Positions 33,146 to 46,093 of a DNA stretch of 64,000 nucleotides are shown here, piece by piece. The DNA is taken from assembly GCA_948099385.1 (NCBI GenBank), contig CANUEZ040000116.1:11742501-11806500 (forward strand). The letters are read 5' to 3'. Made by a program: the position numbers and the translations under genes. The DNA comes from Fasciola hepatica (Eukaryota > Platyhelminthes > Trematoda > Plagiorchiida > Fasciolidae). How positions within the stretch are numbered: the first letter of the stretch is position 1; every line of letters begins with the position of its first letter. The notes beneath the pieces were generated by a model, which did no database searches, was not told the origin of the DNA, and worked only from the letters and a program-made list of their open reading frames with translations.

Positions 33146-36100
33146 CTAAAAGCAGAATAGAAAGAGCAAACGCATTTGACCATTGGTGCTCTTACAGTTC
33201 CATAATTTATCTTTTCAGTACAAAATGATGAATCGTAGCGTCAAATAAAATCTCTGAAGTAGAACTGACTATTGATGTCACAGACTTCATTATAATATTT
33301 TCCCCAGAAAGACGTGAGCTTACGTTAGCTTTGTATCCAAAAACGTACTGGAGCTTTTTTCGGTGGATTTCTTATATTTTTTTCGCGGGACAGCTCACGT
33401 CTGTTATCATGCCCACCGTGTAGTATTGAGTAAAGCTGATTTATCGTATAGGCTCTATTACTTAGCTATCCAGTAGAGCAGAATGATTCACTCCAAGCTA
33501 CGCCAGTGGGTTTATTTTGCAAACGTCACATGCTGTTGGTCATAAGCCTTCGTTGCCACCGCATCACCTGTGTGAACGAAATCATGCTGTCACGGCAACT
33601 TTGAACATTGACCACGAGGTTACAGTACTACCGAATATGAGCAATGAGTTTAATATTGCAGTGGTCCCGTTTGATTCAGTCCAGGCTGCATAAAAATGGT
33701 CACCGTGTCAACATCCTGGACCATTACGGTCGCGTAATCTGAAAGATGTGTTTTCTGGTTCGGTAGGTGTGGCCAGTTGAGTTCTCATTACTCCAAAATC
33801 TAGACCAATGTGTCATCTCGGGATATGAATATTCAGCCTTGAGCATATTCCGTTGATGCATTTTTAACTAGCTGATGCCAAGTTCATCAAAAGAATGCTC
33901 CGGCGGCAAGCCCCGAGTGGGTCTCAATCATCGTGGATAGACGAGTGTCCGAACTTCCCATCAAAGAACTCAAGCTCAAAACAGCACATGTGGCATTCTT
34001 TCGCGCACGTTCATTACCAGAGCAATCATGTGAAGAAAAGGTTGAACGCAGTGCTGGTTAGCTATCAGTGCGCATCCGCATTACGAGCCGGACATATAAT
34101 TTCTTGGATATCGCTGGTTCCGTTACTATTATTAGGCTGGTCGCGAATGCCATCCGGACGATGGAAATGAGCACAACACTGCAACGCGATTGACGCAACC
34201 TAGTACGCTATTTTGGGTTAGCGCGACGGTTTGAGTTTCTTAATGGAGAATCTAGATAATCAATTGACCATGGCGATAGAAGCCGACTCGGGGCATGCCA
34301 CTGAAGCATTCTACTGATGAGCTTGGTATCACGATAATGACGAATTAGACTTTGCAATACAAAGAGCTCGATTGGGAAAAGTCGGTCAGACCCCATCCTA
34401 TTAGCGTAGTGTCGATTCCCCAGTGGGAATCAACGATGAATCACATCCTGAACACTGACTGCCGCATACATGCACTCGCCTGTCATTGTACACGTAGTTG
34501 TTCTGTTCCAACCCGTTTACCTTATCGATCCGCTGAAGAATAGATCCGACCGGCTCTGCGGGTCTGTTCTCTTTTCTGCTGATCACATTTGCAAGCCCAT
34601 CCATTCACCGGTGCAACAAGTTGATCGTTCACTGGTGCGCAAAAATCTGGCCGCTACTGAACTGCGTGCAAATCTTTTCTGAGGAAGTCAGCTGTCTAAA
34701 TGGTTCGCATAGTGTATTGCATTGTTAGGTTTGTGAAAGCATCAGGCTTTTATTTCAACTATAAAAGGATTCACTGACTACAATACACGAAAAAATCGAG
34801 AGTAACGTGTGCATTTATAATACAATGTGACCTAGGGAAGATTTGCAAGCAGTTCAGCAGTGATCAGATCTTTGCGCACCAGCAGACAATCGATCTACTG
34901 CACCGGAGAATTTCTACACAAGTTTGTTGTGGTGAGAATAGTATGTTATAGGGAGAAGATGGATAGGATTATCAATAATTTCCACAGGCATTTATGTGTC
35001 GGTCACATACCATGTTGATTAGAAAGACACGGGATAGAACAGGTAAGACTAAGTGAAAGAATACCCGGAAATGACACTTTAAAATCTCTCCTTAGCAATG
35101 CTAGAACGATCACGGGATAGAGGTAGTGTAAGATTCGAACAGCGCATTGAGGGCAAAACGAAGATATTAATTTGGGCTTAATTAGAAATTGCTGGGGAGT
35201 TCGAATTGGAAAACAACGGAGCCGCAGTCTGGACACGCAACTCGTGTCATCATACGGTCAGTGAAGGTCAGAACTTAACGTCACTCCGAGGTACTTAACA
35301 GATTCAGTTCTGGGTAATTGAACGGTGTGAGCGGTAGAAGGATCATTTTCGAAGGCTGCGGTATAGAAGGGGAAATTAAAATCAGAACGCTGGAAAATTT
35401 AAGGGATAGACCACTCTGTTCAAAATAAAAAAGTAATGAAGTTTTCAAGGCAGGAAGATAGATTATTAAAGTTCACTTTATTCGATGCAGTGTGAATGGT
35501 AGCTGAATCAAAACCATCATTTATCACAATCCCAGAGGGGCTAGGGGCAATTCGTTGATATAAGTGGAAAACGGAGTAAAAGCAGAGCAGCTTGAATCAA
35601 GCCAAGGTTATTTATTAGGAGTCTCGATGACTTGCTCGCAGATCTAATGATCTGAACACATCCCGAAAAATAGTCGTTAAACCAGGTCAATAAACTAGGT
35701 GGACACTCAGTTGTTTAGAAAACAGGAAATGTAGTCCCACAGAATGGTAGTTGGGCATCCCTGATAAAATCCTAAAATACTGGTCAACTTTCCTGGAGAA
35801 ATACGAAACGGAGTGATATAACGAATAAATTACTCTCATCCCGATTTTTGCTCTCACATTATTAGACGTTACGTTCGAAAGTTTTGTCATATGCGGTTCG
35901 GAGAGTAACATCAGTGAATGAACTGTTAGACGACAACAAAAATTTCACTTTCTACTTCATCACCGGACAAAAATGTAACTCATTTAATTACGAATACGGC
36001 AAAAAGCTGCCTGTTGATTCCCAATCATAATACAGCTCACATTGAACTTAATTATGATAAAGAGCGAACGAGTAAAATACATAGGTCCTGATGACGGTGC

Positions 36101-36480
36101 TGCCATCTCGGTACGCTTATTTATCCATTTGGATGGCATGGATCATATTCGTGGCAGCCAAAATTTGTAAACAATGCAATCACTGATGGACGACACCCTA
36201 TTCGAGAATTTTTCCTCCGAATAAAGTTTGTTAGCTGTACTGTGGCCATTGGCAGTGTTTTCCGTCGTAAAACAAGAATATGATCGGATTAAGGTGATCC
36301 CGACCTTTTTTCAGCTTGTACATTGGGGTCTTCTGGCCAAACGTCCTGTATGAGTCAAAAAAGAAGCCCTCAGAGTTCCGGAGATTGAAGGATAATAGCA
36401 GCGTTTGACCACCGACGCATTCGTGATATCACTCGAATATGGTGAGAGTACTTTCTCAAAAATGCTGATATTAGACAAAG
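33146..36480. other. Intron between exons 9 and 8, mostly unassigned
   Basis: Near 35000-35240 the minus strand reads FCPQCAVRILHYLYPVIVLA, which weakly resembles the C-terminal end of a LINE ORF2 (family AVRxWNSLPxxVVxA). The 91-codon plus frame at 33895-34170 is unrecognised. Nothing else stands out. Confidence 0.4.
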
Positions 36481-36489
36481 GGTAGTCAG

Positions 36490-36760
36490 GTCAGGCTGTG
36501 GAGCAAGTGTTTAACCTTACAAGGCTACGGCGGGTGGGACACATGTTACACATGCCAACAGAGTTTCATTCAACATGCATGGCTCTTCGAGGCATGCAAT
36601 ACACGGAAAATCGGTCGTTGTGGTCACAATCCCAAATGCGAAAATTTGTGATAACAATAACCAGTGAACTTGACCGTACAGAATTTGTTGGGCTTCCTGG
36701 TTCGGGATCACGAGGCTTGCCTATCGGACGATTGGGGACACAAAGCTGCATGGTTAGGTG
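36490..36760 (+). pseudogene. RTE-type LINE C-terminal fragment
   Basis: VEQVFNLTRLRRVGHMLHMP corresponds to the RTE C-terminal motif VxEVVNLHRLRWLGHVLRMP and is followed by degenerate sequence. It is only about 270 bases long, and the upstream RT is absent. A shorter related piece lies near 42890-42960 (QSVEQELNLISLRC). Confidence 0.65.
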
Positions 36761-37124
36761 CCACGGACAGCGGCGTGCTTTCATTCTTCATATGAATAAT
36801 TTTCATTTCTACCTTCCTATTCTATTTCATCTAATACTGTCAATTTGCACCCAGAATCAAATGAGTGAAAAGCAAGGTGTTTTGCTGAGTGAGCTAGACT
36901 GTGCTATAGGTGACTTGCGATGCTACAGTAACACGCAGATTTTTCAGAACAGTCGGAGCTGCTCGGAATCTAACACTAAAATCTGACGCGTACCCTATCA
37001 GAATAATGTGCTACACGGAATTGGATAGCGGGAAATGATCAGTCATAGGCTACACGAAACGGTAAGCGAGTTAAAAGGACGATACTGTGCACCCGATTAT
37101 CTGAAACGTGAGAACAAGACTCAC

Positions 37125-37400
37125 GTGATGGAGAGTGTGATGTACTTCGAGGTCGTCTGGTGCCGCGAATACGGAACTTTTTCATCGCTTCATCATCCTC
37201 GTTACTGGAAAGCAACTTGGGTGGGAAAGTCTCGTAACGACCTTCGCGACCCCAAGCCAATACGCCCTTGGTGCTTGACTCGACCGTGTTCACAATCACT
37301 TTGAGTGCTGCTTGAATGTCATTCGGCCGAGGCCATATATCCAACTGATGACCAATCACTCGGACGTAGCAACGAACCAACGGGAATGGTTTGGCCGAAC
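37125..37400 (-). CDS. DNAH5-like: Dynein heavy chain visible exon 8 (tail, basic C-terminal end)
   Basis: This 276-bp exon encodes GSAKPFPLVRCYVRV, then HQLDIWPRPNDIQAALKVIV, VNTVESSTKGVLAWGREG, and a basic, Ser/Arg-rich end (RGTRRPRSTSHSPS). The P-x-x-x-D-I-Q-x-A-x-x-x-x-x-x-T-x-E-x-x-x-G-V-x-x-W block matches the family segment reading PSLDDIQQAINRM. The acceptor GTTTTAG|GT and the strong donor TCAC|GTGAGT give phase 1/1. Confidence 0.88.
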
Positions 37401-37569
37401 CTAAAACCAGTGTAAAGTTTGATAATGACAAAGTTTTAATTATATTTGATAGGAAAATTTGTAGAATCCAACCATCAGGTAAAAAAAATCCTCCTTTTTC
37501 TACTAAACTGTCGTTAACATCCCGAAACTTGCAATTTTCTCACTACTGAAAGATGGTGATATAGCTTAC

Positions 37570-37675
37570 CTGGAAAGAACTCAAGATTTCCTTCCGTAAA
37601 ATTATACGAAGTGGAAACACGAACTTTATATTCATTTGTGTCGTGACATCTCATGTAATGCTTACTGCACAGAAC
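37570..37675 (-). CDS. DNAH5-like: Dynein heavy chain visible exon 7 (tail)
   Basis: This short 106-bp exon encodes VLCSKHYMRCHDTNEYKVRV and ends NFTEGNLEFFP plus one base. The donor is CCAG|GTAAGC and the acceptor ATTCAG|GT. Sequence identity to known family members is low. It is supported by matching phases and by continuity with exon 8 only about 170 bases away. Confidence 0.75.
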
Positions 37676-38160
37676 CTGAATGTATATGGTTATAATTCGT
37701 ACCAAATATAGCAAATCACAAAAACGGGTTAGTTCAGCGTCTGCCTCCGTGATCAGGCTAGACGGTCAAGGAGAGCATATTGTCGGGTAAGGATGTATTG
37801 TCATTTACAACCACATCCTCTTCGTACTTCACTTAAAGTAGGACAGTTCCAAATCGCGCAAAAACCCATATTTTCAATACAAGTCTAACAAAATGGTCCC
37901 CGAGGTGGAAAACAGAGGTGTGAGATCTGACCACGGTCGGGGCGCATGGCGGCATTGTACGCTCAGCCTTTCAATGAAAGACTGATGTCGTGTCGGCGAT
38001 AGAGCTACCTGAGGTTCAAAACAGCTAGCCTGGCCTTTGAAATACGCATAGACATTTCCTCTTTTACGCCGTCGTTCCTAGTAACATAAATTCCAAAGTA
38101 AATAAAACTTTACATAATCTTCAGTTTTTCGTTGTCCAACTAGAGCGCGGATGCATGCTC

Positions 38161-38500
38161 TTACCAATCCTGGAGTAGCACCTTACAGTTTGACGGGGTG
38201 AAGTAAATTCCGTATCGAGCCATTTCAGCTATCATACGGTTCAGTAGAAGCTGAGCAGCTGAGATGTTATGAACAAGCAGGACGATGTCGCCGGCGTATT
38301 CCAGATCAGTAATCCTGTGCCCTGGGAGGAGTTCTACATCACCTCCTACGAAGCCCTCGACCGATTTCTTAAGGGAGTCGTCAATTGCAAAGTCAAAGAG
38401 AAACGGTGAAATAGGGCACTGCTGTCGAACTTCACTGGAAATACCAAAAGGGGTCGAGAGCTTACCGTGACCAGGCCCCAATTTACACACCACCACAAAA
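38161..38500 (-). pseudogene. RTE-type LINE reverse transcriptase fragment
   Basis: The minus strand reads SSEVRQQCPISPFLFDFAID, then DLEYAGDIVLLVHN and YGIYFTPSNCKVLLQDW. These are RT motifs 4 and 5 (SGVRQGCPxSPFLF) and the catalytic YADD, which has decayed to YAGD, so the enzyme would be dead. Upstream sequence (38500-38750) belongs to dispersed repeat family A. Confidence 0.85.
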
Positions 38501-38519
38501 TAGCTCTCAGCAAACCACC

Positions 38520-38750
38520 TTTATAGTTAGTCCAAATAGGAGCTTACAACCACACAAATTAGACTGTTGTGAAAAAAACACGCCATCACGAGGCCAGTAG
38601 CTAAGGTTTTTGTGTATGTACTGCTGGTAACATAAATTACGGAAAACCACGCTCATAACTCTTACACCTACAAGTCCATGCATCTGGATATCCGAAATGT
38701 TAACACCTTGCAGTATGTCTTCCTTCACTACCGACCGACTGAATAGAGGA
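38520..38750 (-). repeat. Dispersed repeat family A, copy 2
   Basis: On the minus strand 'ggatatccagatgcatggacttgtaggtg', and 'ggcctcgtgatggcg' correspond to blocks in 28210-28420 (minus). It directly precedes the RT fragment at 38161-38500, hinting that family A is part of the 5' or inter-motif region of an RTE element. Confidence 0.55.
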
Positions 38751-39889
38751 TATTCAGAGCTCTATATATGAAAACAGCCTGCTATATGCATTTAACCGCA
38801 CAATATTTCCTGACTCAAAGTTAATTCACTATGAAACTGCATCAATTAGATCTCAGTTCAACTACCTGACCGGAGTATCAACAATTCAAACAGTTTCGAT
38901 TGTACTCAGTTACAAAGGTATTGGCATTCTGTCGCATATTCCTGTAAAGAAGGCCAAAAGCCGAAACATTTTCCTTAAATATTCCACCGTTCTCGACTGA
39001 TTTCGTACCCTGTTTTCCGCAGTTGTTATCCAGAAAAACAAATACTGAAGGTTTCAATCTAGTCTAATAAAGTGTACGGAATAGGAAGTTGAAGCACACA
39101 TCTTCACGTTAGACGGTACGAAAACTTCCACATTTTAACGTGTGATTCCATAAGCTACGATTCACTGGGTACATTCGTGTCTGTCGATTCTCAGGATACA
39201 TGTACACGAGAAATATATAAGCTATATCTTAATAATAATAATACAAACTCGAGCACATTGCACGTACATACGTATATTAAGAACGCTTCTTAAGAAACTG
39301 CCTCCCAGGTATACCGTTTGGGATTTTAAAAACTGAATGGAAACACTAAGTGTTATTCAACAAGTTGGGATGTAAAGCCGTTTCGTAAGACAAACGAATT
39401 TATGTATTTTCATTTCTGTATCATGTCGATGAACCAAATGCAGATGTTATTTGGAAACCAGCATCAAAACTCCATCTACCGGATAACAGAAATGCATTCG
39501 CTAGTCCAGAGGCCTTTAACGCAATCCGCCTCATTTAAATCAGCAGATTGAGAACAGCTTGATTGTCTCCTTCAAATCACGATTACATTGATCCACCGGA
39601 TCGACGTCCTGCCTTGAGCGCGACAAATCACACATCTGACGTCTGCGCTACTTTTCAAGGGAGGAGCGTGGTAATACAGGTGGTTACAACGGCCAATAGC
39701 TGGCCAGTGACGCCTGGGGTCAGTTGACCATTGAGGTGCACTATACGGATGCAAAACCAACCGTTGCGTTCGGTTGTCAGATTAACTGATAGTTTTCCAA
39801 ATCTCTGTGATAAATTCTCAAGTCTATGTGACAATTTCGCAAATCAGTGTGATAGTTTTTCAAGTCAATCTTAAAATGGTATGGATGCC

Positions 39890-40130
39890 ACTTAAAGACC
39901 GAGCCGAACTGTAGTCTATCATACGTACGACGCGATAATTTATTATCTCCATGCAGCAACAGTGAGAGCTGATTGAAATTCAAACATATTTGCATTGTTG
40001 TGACCGTACTGTAGCTCTTGTTTTCCATCATTACTCTCTAAGTCAGTCGGTGACCGCGACGGGACATCTCAAACGGCCACTCAGGAGGAATTTCCGAATA
40101 ATTTTGACCTAATTCAGAATAAATTTGACA
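39890..40130 (+). repeat. Dispersed repeat family A, copy 3 (internally deleted)
   Basis: It starts 'gaccgagccgaactgtagtctatca', as in 28423-28445, includes 'tttgcattgttgtgacc', as in 28530, and ends 'aggaatttccgaataattttgacctaa', as at 28905 and 22575. The central third is missing. Confidence 0.6.
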
Positions 40131-41108
40131 AATTGCAAAGAAGTGAAAAATGTCATAGTTATCGCCAGACTGGTGATATAGACGATTCAGGATGAATTGG
40201 CTAAACCGGCTTCTCAGTTTGTTATCATCACGCGTCTCATGACGTATGATATCGAAGTCATGTGTGTCTTGGGATGCACGCTATTCTCTTCAACTCAGTA
40301 TATCTTCAATAATAAAGCAGAACCCACCGTAGAAGCCCGACAGTCCCTAAATGGCCATATTTATTGGTCCGGACTTTGATGCTTTTTTCTACGTTAAGAA
40401 CTGATAATTAAAATGCTCTTATCCTGTAAGCGTTGATGTATATTTTCATGAATAGTATAGGAATAATTACCAAAGCTGATGTCACCAATCCGGCTACGGG
40501 TTAGGATAAAATAAATCTACATACGAGTACACCGTAATGAAATGGGCTCACTGGATGCAATAATAATAGTTAAAGTCCTCGTTGGTTTGAAAATGTACAG
40601 TTAACGTGAATGAAGTTTCGCTCGGCGAGGGTGTGAATCGACACTTCACGAGGTCGTCGGTTCTTCAATGTGGTCTCTCGTTTGCTAGGAGAGTTCGCTC
40701 ATCCAGCACCTAGCAGCTCGTCTAAAAACTGTCATAACTCGATCTGGGTTCGTGTGTGCACGCATGTATCCGCGAGCGTGAATCTGCTGTCGGTGCAATG
40801 GAGTGAACGGGGTTCTCTTTGTATCGATGTTAGCCATGAAATCGACACAGACAAGAGTGAGTGTACCAGAGATACACACGGGTTGCGGATAATCAACTCT
40901 CTCCACTCAGCAAATCTTAGCGACCCCATTCAAGTAGTTTTAATTACCTACAGGACCAAAAGATACCAATATCCAAAGTGAAAAATACCTAGGTTCTTGG
41001 TAGATTTCACGCAAAAGCAATGGTTAAAAAGTCCCAACACTACAGTTTTCCTGAGATATGCATTGTCAAGTTCAAAGAGTGTTTTAAACAACACTACTCA
41101 CATTTTAC
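40131..41108. other. Intron sequence, nothing recognised
   Basis: Short frames on both strands at 40670-40981 mirror each other and have no domain motif. Confidence 0.5.
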
Positions 41109-41488
41109 CGTCTTTCCAACCGGGACGTCCTTCAACGCCACCGCAGCTTCTCTTGTGGCCATAATGTTCCATAATTTATCGAGTGCTGATCGAACCGCCT
41201 GACACACGGCATCTGTTGTCCGTTGACCCAGATTGAGCATCACATCGTCCGCCGCGGTGGCAATCATCAAGGCTGTTTTCATGCTTTGTGTATGCGTGCG
41301 CATCGACGGTCCACCGATTGTCGAGTCTGCTCCGGTCCAATCGGTCGTGTTCATTCCGGCCTTTGTGGTGTCCTGCACAGTGGAACTGGTCACTGTGCCC
41401 CGAGGGCCGTGTTTGGCCCCCTCAGGTTCACCTTCGTCCACCAAGCTTGGTTTGCCCCCCTCCGCTGCGTTCATCATAGGTTTACGAC
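41109..41488 (-). CDS. DNAH5-like: Dynein heavy chain visible exon 6 (tail, with Gly/Thr/Glu-rich linker)
   Basis: This 380-bp exon starts by completing a Gly codon. It first encodes a low-complexity stretch of about 65 residues rich in Gly, Thr, Glu and Ser (for example EGGKPSLVDEGEPEGAKHG), then a helical block MLNLGQRTTDAVCQAVRSAL ending VPVGKT. Family members carry an acidic variable linker at the same place before a conserved helix. The acceptor (gcatgttaag) has a poor pyrimidine tract, so the 5' end is less certain. The donor ACG|GTAAAA was chosen over a stronger-looking GTGAGT seven bases later because only it keeps phase with exon 7. Confidence 0.8.
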
Positions 41489-43630
41489 CTTAACATGCGC
41501 GTGTAATAGTAGTAATGATAATTGTGGGTAAACATCCATTATAATAAGGCACTCAGATATTTCTGTTCAGTGTTTGATCATTGCCAATATGACTCAGGCA
41601 AATAAACGAATAGCATTCAACGGATTATCCAAAGGCGAATAAGTTTAGTTCACTCTAAAGATATGCAACGCATTTTTTCAAGCCTCACCACTACCAGTCT
41701 GTTTTGTCGGTAGACAGTTCTGCTGTCATCACGGTCATCATTGTCTAACATGTTGGTACCAAGGCCTCATTCCCCCTTCCTGGGCTGCTGAGCCCCTGTG
41801 ATTATGACCAATCCAGCTACACTCAGGAGAAACCGCGTAATAAAAGGTAACTTGGCCAACTAATTCGGTTGAATGTAAGATCTACTGATTAACCTGTTGC
41901 ATTTGGAATCAGATTTGCACAATACCACTCCCAGAATCCTATCCGGGTTGTCGAAAAGTTATCAAATGAACACACAAAAAACGAAAATCAGAGCAACTTC
42001 TGCTTTCACCCAAAATGGAATCGCACCAACGAGGTAACAATCGTTCTCCCCTGTCAGGGATTCCCCTAACAACCTATGGAATCTCGTCTGCCACCAGATT
42101 ATTGGGATCCTATCGTTCTGACAGAATCTTTTGAGTGATTGTGGATGAAAACTAAGTTGACACAATCGCAGAAAAATTGTACTGAACAGACAAATCGATG
42201 AAGTTTATCAGTTCAACCTATGTTTGTTCCATTCAGTCATGTCTAGTTGTAATTGTGCTGGCAAGAGATCAACTACCCACTTTTGCGAGTGCGCATTTGT
42301 GTTCACTTACACTTGCTGAGTACATTCTGTGGCTCGAAATACACAACATTTGTCTGAACAAATGAAACAAACAGTGATTAGCTGGCAAACGATAAATGCC
42401 TCTCATCTAATTGAATCAGATCACTAGGACGACGCTGATCTTCTGAATGAGAATTTCGATGAGTTTCATTTCGTTTTATAGATAGTCTGAATAAAAGTGT
42501 AGCGATGACTGGGATGCTAGTGTGGGACGGAGTTAACTCTACAATCTTATTCGCGCGATGCAAGCTTTTGTCGAAGTAGAAAAGTTGTGTTAACCGGGCA
42601 GTTATATCTCATCTAGTGGTCGGATATCAAATGTTGTATCACTGCGTACACAGCATATTCGCACGACTTTTACCAATCTGAGCCATTTGTGGCGTCGAAG
42701 TGAGGTCAGTTTCCCCATCAAAGTTCGAGTGCACATGGCTGAGGTGAGAACGGCCCTCATGTAGGGCTCACAGGCTTTCTTTAAGGGCTGGAGACACATA
42801 CAGACTCTCGGCTTTCCAGCTTCGACGCATTTGTAACATTGATCAAACATGGTGGGAATGCCGTATTAGCAATGCTGGGTTTAGGTTTGCGGTGTTGAGG
42901 ACCGGAGATCAGTCTGTGGAGCAAGAGCTTAACCTTATCAGTTTACGGTGTGTTTTGTTCCCCTGGAGGTATACTGGTCGAATAACTAGTCAATACTTCC
43001 CGTATATGACATCCTTGAAAGTTATGTCAATTTTCTGCGGTGTACTTGATCGTGTGTGATGTGCTCAACATTTCAGTTGGAGCCCACGTAGTTCATCTAC
43101 TGGATGACTGGAGATACTCGACGACTTAAATAAATGCCATGACCAGCAGAATATTCGCCTTCAACCCCTATGTTCGCCTGTAATATTTCCTCCCATACCT
43201 TTTTCGTTTCGTGTTTGCCCTTTATTCTTTGACTTATTTCATTTCCAGTTTGGCGATTCTGCGAGGAACAGATCAAAACCAAAAAACAGGGCCGATATGC
43301 AAAATCATTAAGTGACAAATTGAAGCAAACGGATCAGCACAGCTGAGGCGTTTTATTCCGTTCACACTTTAGACAAGGAAACAAACTGACACACCCTAAC
43401 TACCACCGAGACAATCCCAACTTGCATGAACAGCCTCTCTTTCAAGTTCAGCAGAAATATCTCGTGCGGTAAACATCAAAAAGACAATCACTAGCTCAAA
43501 CTTATTCTCATGACACCGATAGCATAGTAACCATGCCAAGTACCGTTATCATAAGAGTCGTTCTATCTCTTTTGTTGTAAAATGCGGTGCGCTCAGTCTT
43601 TATTAATCCTGATATGTCAGAAAAGTCATA
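41489..43630. other. Intron between exons 6 and 5, left part, mostly unassigned
   Basis: Apart from the short RTE-like trace near 42890-42960, I see no repeat or coding motif. A region near 42600-42850 is somewhat GC-richer without a convincing frame. Confidence 0.45.
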
Positions 43631-45671
43631 CCATGTTTCTCGGATAATAAGACTTACCCCAATGGTAAGCCCTAGTTAGATTTTCCGGCATTATTTTAAT
43701 ATAAGCTCTACCCCGGAAATAAGTCCCAGTTGAGGTCATCAACTACCGAGTGATTCGATAGGAAGGAAGCACGCTGACGAGCATTGTGAAGTCACAACGA
43801 TCGGAACAATTCGACCGTGGGGCATTTGCAGTTTGAGTCCTCGAAACCTGATCAAACGACAAACCGCGATAGAAAAGCGTAAGTCTTTAGATTTGCCGAT
43901 TCGCCCGGGCATCAACTGCGGTAGAGCTCAACTGGTTTGTGTTGATCGTTTTGTTGACCAAGCACGCCAGGCCTGAATTTTCAGTGACAGTTATTGCCAG
44001 ATGGACCTAACAGAAAATGATCTAATGAGTTCGGCTAGATCAAACGCGCTTTTTCACTGTCTGTTAGATCCATCTCAATAAACAACACCCGTAGATGGTT
44101 TACGCAGGGTGAATAGTCAAGCTTCGCCTCCTCGGTTCTCCATTGACCAGTCTCAGCACAGACGCCGCTGGTGCGCACTTGATAAGGAACGAATGAGGTT
44201 CATAATTCAACGAGTCACTAGGGTGAAATAAAGAAGTGTAATTCTAGCACGATCAGTTTATCCTCGCTTTTCTGTCTATCAACAAGTCAGGATGAGTGCG
44301 ACATGGAAGAACTATTCCATTGATTACAAAAAAGAAATTGTTGAAGACTCCCGGCTCAAGAATCTTGCGACTTTCCGCGAGGAGAAGTCTAGACTTCGGG
44401 TGGCCCGGAAATGGAGAGCAGAGTACGATCACCTCAGTCAACAAGTGGAAGAGGCAGATGTTAAGTGCAAGTCCAGATTAGGTCAGCAACTTTTATTTTC
44501 TCAACTGGAAGATATCATCTGTGAATGAATTGCAGACAAGAGAGCAAAGACTTAGGTGATGCACGGGGTTACTATCCGAACTTTTCGTCTTGCATTGGCA
44601 TTGCATCCAGAACCAATTTCAAGAGAATTCAAAGCTTCACAGCACTGACTGGATGGCTTTCGTCAGTAATATAAACTGTCTCTAAGAAAATCGACAACAC
44701 AGTTGGAACTAGAAGATACTGAAGTTAGTAAACGTGCGCTCGCATTCAAGTAAATTGTTGATGAAATGTACTTTTCCAAGTACCAACTCTCCAGCATGAT
44801 TGCCACTGATGAAACTCTCGTGTTTGTGAGTCTGGGATCCCAATCGTGAACTGATCAGATGGGCACTTCGTCAATCTACCTTTCGTCCTCTGGTTACGAA
44901 AACAAAAGTGTGACCTGTATTTTGGCGATTTGGCTGGATAAAAAGGAAAGCCCCAGTGCTAAACATCACTAAGGACAAGGAAGGTAAGGTTGAACGTATT
45001 TCAGGTATTTATACTTTCGTAACCGAAAAAGTCTGGTGCATACACAACCAATTATCAGAAAGTGGATCAGTTTATAGCAGTCTCTTGTATTGCGAGGTGA
45101 TCAACGAGGTCTGCTAGTCTGGGCTTCAGCCAACACTCACTGTGCTAAAGACATGAAGAAATTCCTTGTAGAGTGAACAATAAATCAAATGATGGTTTCC
45201 AAATGAATGACTTCGTATCTCCAGACTCTTGATATTCCAATAAGCAAAGATTTTAAGAACCATTTGGGCATGAATATCAACGACTACATTGAAAATAGAA
45301 TGGGAAGAAATCAGCGTGGCATATATTTGTGAAGCCCAGTCTGAAGGAGGTCGTGACTTGTGTGAAGAATTTATGGGATAAAATTGCTGACAGCTACGCG
45401 ACCAATGCACTACGAGCAGGCCATATGAACAGTGCCTGCTCATTTACGGAAAGCTTTTTGGCTGGACAAGAGAGACTAGGACCCATAGTTCTACAGGAAA
45501 TTGAGTCGCAGGACATTCAGGCCCGAATCCAGGATTTGGAAGTTTATGACTTCATTGAAGATGACATGACTGTATTTGAATGAATGTAGAATTTTGTACA
45601 TTCATAAACGTTGAGTTTCACATCCTCCAAAAAGAAATATAAGACCGGGTCTTATTTTTGGGGAAACACGG
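43631..45671 (+). mobile_element. Pogo/Tigger-like DNA transposon (Tc1/mariner superfamily) with terminal inverted repeats
   Basis: The 5' end CCATGTTTCTCGGATAATAA and the reverse complement of the 3' end, CCGTGTTTCCCCAAAAATAA, form an inverted repeat of about 30 bases. TA precedes the 5' end, as expected for a TA target duplication; the 3' flank is CA, probably mutated. The interior encodes a CENP-B/Psq-type transposase on the plus strand. Total length is 2,041 bp. The transposase frame is broken in the middle, so the copy is inactive but close to full length. Confidence 0.85.
44292..45583 (+). pseudogene. Pogo/Tigger-like transposase, disrupted
   Basis: The N-terminal frame (44292-44528) reads MSATWKNYSIDYKKEIVEDS, then FREEKSRLRVARKWRAEYDH and LEDIICE, matching the Psq/CENP-B helix-turn-helix domain of pogo-like transposases. 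A stop ends it. FKASQH and LDGFRQ continue in frame beyond it. Degenerate DDE-domain stretches near 44800-45140 include MIATDETLVFVS (family MDET, first Asp) and LVWASANTHCAKDMKKFLVE (family WDxxxxH, second Asp lost). The C-terminal frame 45329-45583 (VKPSLKEVVTCVKNLWDKIA...YDFIEDDMTVFE) is the usual end of this family. Confidence 0.85.
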
Positions 45672-45726
45672 CACTTGAAATTAGATAAGAAACATCTACC
45701 GGCTTTTTATACAAACAGTGACCTAC

Positions 45727-46093
45727 CTTTATTTGCCGGGTCTTTGGAACTCTCGATATAAGATCGTTTCAAACGCATTTCTTCCGCAATGCGTGGACCC
45801 ATATTGTTGCGTTGAATGAACTCATCATAGTCCACCAGTAGTCCGTTAATATATTCGACTGCGGCACACAAAGCACTGGAGCTGAGTGCATCGATTTCCT
45901 CGGCTGCTTTGCGAGTTTGTTGTCTTGTCTGTCGAACGAGTTCGATCATTTCTAACGGAGATTGTGGATCATCGGGCAAGCTGATCATTTGGCATTGGGC
46001 AATACGGCTAAGAACAGCACTGATGCGATTATCCAAAATCTGATTGGCCTGATCCAGAATGCGTTCGAGTCGAGTGAGTTCTTGAGTGACTGA
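45727..46093 (-). CDS. DNAH5-like: Dynein heavy chain visible exon 5 (tail)
   Basis: This 367-bp exon encodes SVTQELTRLERILDQANQIL, then DNRISAVLSRIAQ and MISLPDD, and ends SKDPANK plus one base. It aligns with the family segment reading LDxANDIxxNRIxxxLxxIxxxxLxxLP, with its coiled-coil-like helix. It joins exon 4 in phase 0 across an intron of roughly 10 kb, the largest in the window. The donor is AAAG|GTAGGT and the acceptor AAATAG|TC. Confidence 0.88.
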
